Shown piece after piece: positions 58,790-64,000 of a DNA stretch of 64,000 bases. This stretch comes from Symsagittifera roscoffensis (Eukaryota; Xenacoelomorpha; Acoela; Convolutidae). Both the position numbers and the translations under genes were made by a program. The DNA is taken from contig NC_087066.1 in NCBI RefSeq assembly GCF_963678635.1, forward strand, positions 62,424,054-62,488,053, in the 5' to 3' direction. Position 1 is the stretch's first letter, and every line of letters starts with the position of its first letter. Below the pieces are notes generated by a model, which saw only the letters and a program-made list of their open reading frames with translations, had not been told where the DNA came from and did not search any database.

Positions 58790-61460
58790 TATTTTATACT
58801 GTTCTCCATTCCATTTGGGACTCGAAGCCTCGTCCTCCCAAGACAACGAACCTAAGTCCAAATGAAATGTTGCACTTCGCCCCAGGTTTTAACATCTCAC
58901 TGTTCATGCTTAAAACGAAACCTGCATTCTGCTTGTACCAAAGGAGTCCAAGTGTTAGAATTTCATCTCTGCCATCAACCACCAAGACTTCTGTCTATTT
59001 TTGAAATTGTCCCAGCTCAAAAACGAGCGAAGTTTTTCCCGCTACAATAAAGGGACTCCCGCTTTTGTCTCAAGGATTTCCTAGGCTTGCCTTAAGAGCG
59101 CTTCTGATCCAATAAACCGGTAAACTTTGTTGATTAACAGAGTCCTTTCGAGTTCCGGAACCAGTTAAACTTTGGCTTTCCTGTCGCTGACATAACCATC
59201 TGCAAATAGGCGACATGGCATCCAGTAATTGTCGATTTGTTCCACGACCTTTTTATTGTTGTCCGTTGTTGCCTCACAGCAATATTCTTCTCCCTTGTAA
59301 GCTTTGATCTGCTTTTTTGCTCCTTCTTCCTGCCCAGCTACCAACTGCATTGGCGATAATTCAAAAAAAAAACTCTTTTTTTTTGAGGTCGGGAAGCTGG
59401 TTCGCATTCAAACGACACAGCTGAGTTCAGATCGGCATTCGTGAAAAAATTTTGTTCTTCTTCATCTTGGAAGCTTCCCAGACCCTCTTTTATCCAAATC
59501 GTAGTCAGGTCCATATCCGAGGTTAACTCATAGCTCTGCATCACAATGACTGGCATCACTCCTCGCTGGGTATCCAAATTGAGCTGGAATGTAGTTTAAC
59601 CCAAAACAGCGTCTTCTCGGAAATGTTCTTCTGATGTCTCTAGTAGCGTTCCAATAAAAGGGAGAGTTGGCGGTCGTCGCTGCAGCGTCTCGAAGGCATC
59701 CAGTCGCAGCAGGTTGCAGACTAGTTCGTCATCTATTTCTGTGTCCATGTAAACCCCGTTTGCGAAAGTATTCACAAATTTTCTCCGAGGTTCCTCCGAG
59801 CCTATACTTCCAGGTGCATCTACCACAATCCCTCCTAAGACCTCCAGTTCAAACTCACTGAGCGTGGAAATCAAAAACTTGGTTTCTTCGTTTACGGTAC
59901 ACCCTTTTCTGCTGTCCGTTAGTCCCTGTTCCGAAAAGTCAGTCTCAACAGCTTCCCTAATGGTACGACCACTCTGTCCATGGAGTCCGTCGTCATTGTA
60001 TATCTCTGCCTACACGCATATAACTTGGAGCCTCAAGTTCACTGCTCTCACCCCACACATTTTCAAAATTATGTTGCATCGGTTCTTCATAGGCTTCAAA
60101 GATCACCTCAACCATCCCATCACTTCCAGTCCTTAACACTCCTTTTGGACGTTTGAAAAGCATCCCACATCGTTCTTCTAGTTTGTTCAGGCTCAAGACC
60201 ACGTCGACTACTATTTCAGTTGGCGTCACCACCACAACATCCATCCAATCCGTGAATATCCCAATCAACACATCCACTTATGCCTGCCCATAAACAGCTA
60301 CATCACTAACCTGGTCGTCTCACCACTCCTTGAGTTTGCCACTGAACGCTCCAAGTGGAGGAGAATTTTCCAGAATCATGAAAGCACAGATGATCATCAA
60401 GTGAACCCAAACTGTCTAAACTAGTTCCATACGGACTAGAAGGCTGTCTATAAACCAATCAATGAAGTGATTCTCCGGATACACCTCGCACGATCTGTCG
60501 GCCAATTCTAGTAGACCAAGTTTGACCGTTCGATCTTTATCTTCGTCAAGACTCCTATCACTGGCTATCGACAGCTCGTTGTGAACCGTCGTGGTCCATT
60601 AGTTGACCAAACTCGTATATGGCGTCTAGTATTCTACGGTCTAGAGTTGCGAAGCACTGAGGACCACATCGGAGTCAAGGTCGCTGTTGCCGACAACGAT
60701 CATTGTGAACATTTCCTTGAAGCTTCCAATCTCGAACATCGCCTTGATGTATCCAATTGCGTTTGATTTTCGTTTTTTTTCCTGCGAAGGTTCCTTTGAA
60801 ATTGCATTGAGCCTCTGGACAGCGGCAACATACCTCAGGAGCTCAAGCAATCTTTCAGATATCAAAATGCAATCGGTCGTATCATTTGATATCCATTAAT
60901 TTGTCGCAAAATTTGCCCTACACGAAAGCTTGCATTGTGTCCGCATGTTGGAATCTAGGTACAGTTTTTCCTCTTTCCGGCTTTCTGCGATCATGGGAAA
61001 GGGCCACACTCTGCCACAGCCTGCTTTCGTCCACAGGAGGGCCATTCTTTTTCAGTAATGGCACCGAGCTACCATCCGCATGAATACAGCGCCGTTGATA
61101 GCCGCCTGATTTTCTTTCCACTGTGCTGAGACTAATCAACATTGGTCTGGACAAATTCTCGCCAACTTTCCCAATTATAACACATATCTCCAGCTTCATG
61201 AATAACAGCACCTTCTTGTCTTAGACCACAGAAGTTCCTCAGTTTTTTCTTTGGGTGCATTATTCTGACCTCCACCTAGTTGATCCTGTTCCAACTGCCA
61301 ACTATTCCTAGTTTGGCTCCCAGCAAAAGGACATCGTCTTTATGAATAACCCAATCCATTTTCTGGGTCGTTATTTGACCAATTCCCCTAACACAGTTCG
61401 TTGCCGAATCCAAAGATTGTTGTTCGCTCGACCCAGAAAGCTCACATGGGAGCTTCATTA
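58790..61460 (-). pseudogene. Interior of the old LTR-like element: fragmented unknown protein(s)
   Basis: A chain of minus-strand frames at 61276-61458, 60918-61211, 60641-60865, 59993-60277, 59596-59874, 59338-59577, 59165-59407 and 58794-58985 reads as protein-like but is broken by stops and frame changes. Examples are ICVIIGKVGENLSRPMLISL, VVVTPTEIVVDVVLSLN, SEFELEVLGGIVVDAP and MDLTTIWIKEGLGSF. I see no RT, protease or integrase motif, so it is either a non-autonomous element carrying an unknown gene or a very decayed one. Orientation matches the giant element. Product unknown. Confidence 0.45.
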
Positions 61461-61465
61461 AAGAA

Positions 61466-63870
61466 ATTCTCGATAAGTCATCTCATTCAAAAATGCTTTC
61501 ACTCTTCTTAACGGCCGCAGAGTTTCTTCTTAACGGCTTTCCCTCTATACCGTGTAATAGCAGGGGACACTAAGACACGATCTTATCTACAATCACGAAA
61601 GGTTTAGTTTCGTGGTCAGATTAAATCGGCCCTCAATGTATTACGCAACTTCTCTCTTCTTTTATGCTCTTTTCGGCCCTCTTCATGCATTTCTAGCTAT
61701 TTCAACAAATCGTGGGCACAATAAAAAAAATCTGCATCACAACGAAATTAAAAGCAACCTACAATCCTTTTAATGAGCTACTATTTTTTAGTAACTTCTA
61801 TAACGAATTCCACGTTTCGTTCCATTCATCACTTCGTTAACTCTATCGTCGTCAACCCTCACTTGACGCAACCCCAGACTCGCCTACTCCAGCAGCGCAA
61901 CTCGCTCACAAAGTTATTTCATTTCGTTACTCAACCCGTTTCAGGCGAAACTCGCTCACACAAATATGTGAACCTGGTACCAAACTCTGGTTCAAATCAT
62001 ATAGACTAATCACTGACAACTGTGGTACACATTTAGCCTCGGTCCAAACCACAGTGTTGTCCACGGACCAAATATTCTTCTCGGCTTGCTCAAATGTTCA
62101 CTCTGTAACTGAGAATGAACCGTTCGCTCTCTTAGCGTAAGTGTTCTAACTCTCGAAGGCTCTCCGGTACCATCCAGTTCCTTATCTTTTATTACACTAA
62201 GTTTTAGTTAAGTCGCGCCATTCTATCATTCCTGGTATCCGCTTAATTCTTCTTAATTCTTAAGCATTCCAAATGTTTTATGACCATGCTCGTCCCCTTC
62301 TCAACACTGCCATGTGCCAAGTTCGCATTCTTTTATCAATCTTTTCACGCTTATTAGATATCCGGTATGCAGTAGGTTTCACAATTCGAACAAGCAAACT
62401 TAGTTTTTATTATCCTTCTCAACTAATTCTTGACCTCCGTGAAGTTCAGCCCTCGAGCTCAACACAACCTCCCAACCATGCTATGTTTACTCAGTGACCC
62501 TGCCAATGTCTTCTTTTAATTATCCCGTTAACCCAATAATTATCCCGTTGTGTTCTCCTTTTTCAGAACCTTTTTCATGAGTACCTAAATCATTTCAAAT
62601 TAAGCCAACAAGTCACCCTCTTGGAGCCAAGTAAAATTTCCGTATGTTGGTGTTAATTAAAAACTGAATTATTACGACGCAGTCCTACTATTGCCAATTT
62701 TCTCTGGGATTATTTTTCTTCAATCTAATTGAATTGCTAATAATAGTTTATTCGCCAACTTATGCTGAACCCAATATTTACCAGGTCAACTTTGAATTAT
62801 TTCTGCTACCCAAGGTTGCTATATCTATCAACTTCTGCTTTAGTTCCCAATTCATAAATTCCCTCCTAATTATTAGTAGGGTGACTATTTCTCATTTCCA
62901 AAAAGTTGGGGCTGAGGAATAGGAGATTTTGCAACTTTGAGGGCATAACGCCCAAAGGTCAACAAACCAAAGGGCACCCAGGGTTCACCCGGGAACAAAT
63001 TTCCTCGGGCAGGTTCAGGGTCTCATAGGAGTCCTAATTACCAAGTTCCACCCATATTCCATCAATGTTTTCTAAGTTATCTCATTTCTGAGGTCCATTA
63101 TCATTCTTCCCGGAAAAAGGCTACCATTACCGGCAGGGGCAGCTGGAGGAGTTTTAGTCACTTGGGTTCATTTTCCAGCGGCGGGGACTAGTAACTTTTG
63201 CCGCTATAAAATAAGTATGCCCTCGTCCATTATTTTGCCTAAATGGCCTCTTTCCTGTCTAAGGGTGTGTTTTTTCAATTGCTAATAGCTTCCGATCCAA
63301 CCGTTGAAAATGGTTCACTGTATAACACAAGATATATCTTGCCATTACATATCATCCTTCCAAATTGCGTTTATTGGGGTCCGATAAACGACTTCCAGAT
63401 GTTAGGGGTGGGTTTGTTCATTTCGAGCATAAAATTGGTTGGTGTTCTGGTGGTCTGGGATTCTAAACTTAAGCTTCCCTGAACTAGGCCTGCAACATAA
63501 CAGAATTTAATCCTGATACTGCCGCTAGATGCCGAATTCCGATACGATGATTTACACTTCCGGGGCCGTTATCACTTGCCCCCTTGGGTCTGAGGGGTGT
63601 CTTTTTTGTATGCCCGGGTCAAATCTTCTCTTGTACCGCCTCTCTGAGTTTCATAACATTAGCTTCCGTAGTTCCCATTTGGGGGTGGGGATCATCGATT
63701 TTGTTGTTTTTCAAGTTTCTGGAATAGGAGGTACTATATCTTCGAACATTGAACTATTTTCGACTCGACCTTTTGTTTGCTGTACTACTTAACTTGAATG
63801 ACTAATCAATCTCAGGCTCAGGTTACTATGGTATGCAAAAACACTAGAATTGACAATTCTGCACATGCAG
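61466..63870. repeat. Old LTR-like repeat, right copy (interrupted)
   Basis: Positions 61466-62515 and about 63590-63870 match successive parts of the left copy. About 1.07 kb (62520-63588) of unrelated sequence lies between them, probably a later insertion, although no termini or duplications could be recognised. Confidence 0.55.
62520..63588. other. Unidentified ~1.07-kb insert in the right repeat
   Basis: Absent from the left repeat copy. No coding frame longer than 79 codons and no transposon termini are seen. It may instead be ancestral sequence deleted on the left. Confidence 0.4.
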
Positions 63871-64000
63871 TAGAATAAAAAATGGGACCTCTTGGACTAT
63901 CAGGGCGTCGATATCCTGATGGGGATGATGGGGCAAACACAACCACGCCATTCCCCCTGAATTCCTTTATCCAACCCTGATAATCCCTTGTAATATGCTC
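63871..64000. other. Window end, nothing recognised
   Basis: 130 bp without a recognisable feature. The flanking context is cut by the window edge. Confidence 0.4.

Noticed and set aside
1-64000. tRNA, rRNA, CRISPR array or prokaryotic operon
   Set aside because: No cloverleaf with A/B boxes, no rRNA signature, no spaced identical repeats with unique spacers, and no ribosome-binding-site-led gene strings were seen.

Overview
The window is AT-rich, transposon-dense nuclear DNA from an invertebrate animal. The phylum cannot be settled from sequence alone. It holds a FLYWCH/MULE transposon, hAT-type MITEs, a CR1/jockey-like non-LTR element with a 2A-like leader, a very large Ty3/gypsy-type element, and no prokaryotic operons, rRNA or recognisable tRNA. 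No complete host gene was found. The only host-gene candidates are short exon-like stretches near 52.7-55.8 kb.

Layout. 1-17.7 kb is mostly non-coding DNA with a 200-N assembly gap (529-728), a hAT MITE with perfect 8-bp target duplications (3296-3720), a decayed non-LTR element on the minus strand (5.2-7.3 kb), a MULE with perfect 9-bp target duplications and a dead transposase (7916-10052), a foldback repeat near 11.8 kb and a diverged tandem array (13.7-17.0 kb). 17765-42193 is one 24.4-kb LTR retrotransposon on the minus strand, inserted into a degenerate ~23-bp minisatellite. Its LTRs differ by only 3 substitutions and one 6-bp indel, so the insertion is young. From 43.3 to 56.5 kb lie dispersed and inverted repeats, more MITEs and a 1.75-kb tandem duplication. 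From 56.3 to 63.9 kb a second, much older LTR-like repeat pair flanks a 3.4-kb interior of broken minus-strand reading frames.

The giant element is the centrepiece. Read on its own (minus) strand it has a 5' LTR; a ~3.1-kb leader full of GGAGGGT/ACCCTCC heptamers and a duplicated hairpin; a basic/acidic N-terminal ORF that ends in a UAA in frame with gag; gag (coiled coil, capsid, two CCHC knuckles); aspartic protease; reverse transcriptase; RNase H; an unusual ~500-residue acidic spacer; integrase (now broken by a stop and a frameshift); a C-terminal extension ending in what looks like a macro (ADP-ribose-binding) fold; then, after a 475-bp gap, an ORF with a complete SGNH/GDSL esterase motif set; a second ORF with a weaker SGNH-like pattern; and three further overlapping ORFs of unknown function where env would normally sit. 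A polypurine tract precedes the 3' LTR. A ~40-bp relative of it lies inside the integrase/macro ORF, and further copies of its 12-bp core lie in the acidic spacer. The extra ~9 kb downstream of pol and the macro and SGNH domains are the best candidate for an undescribed system.
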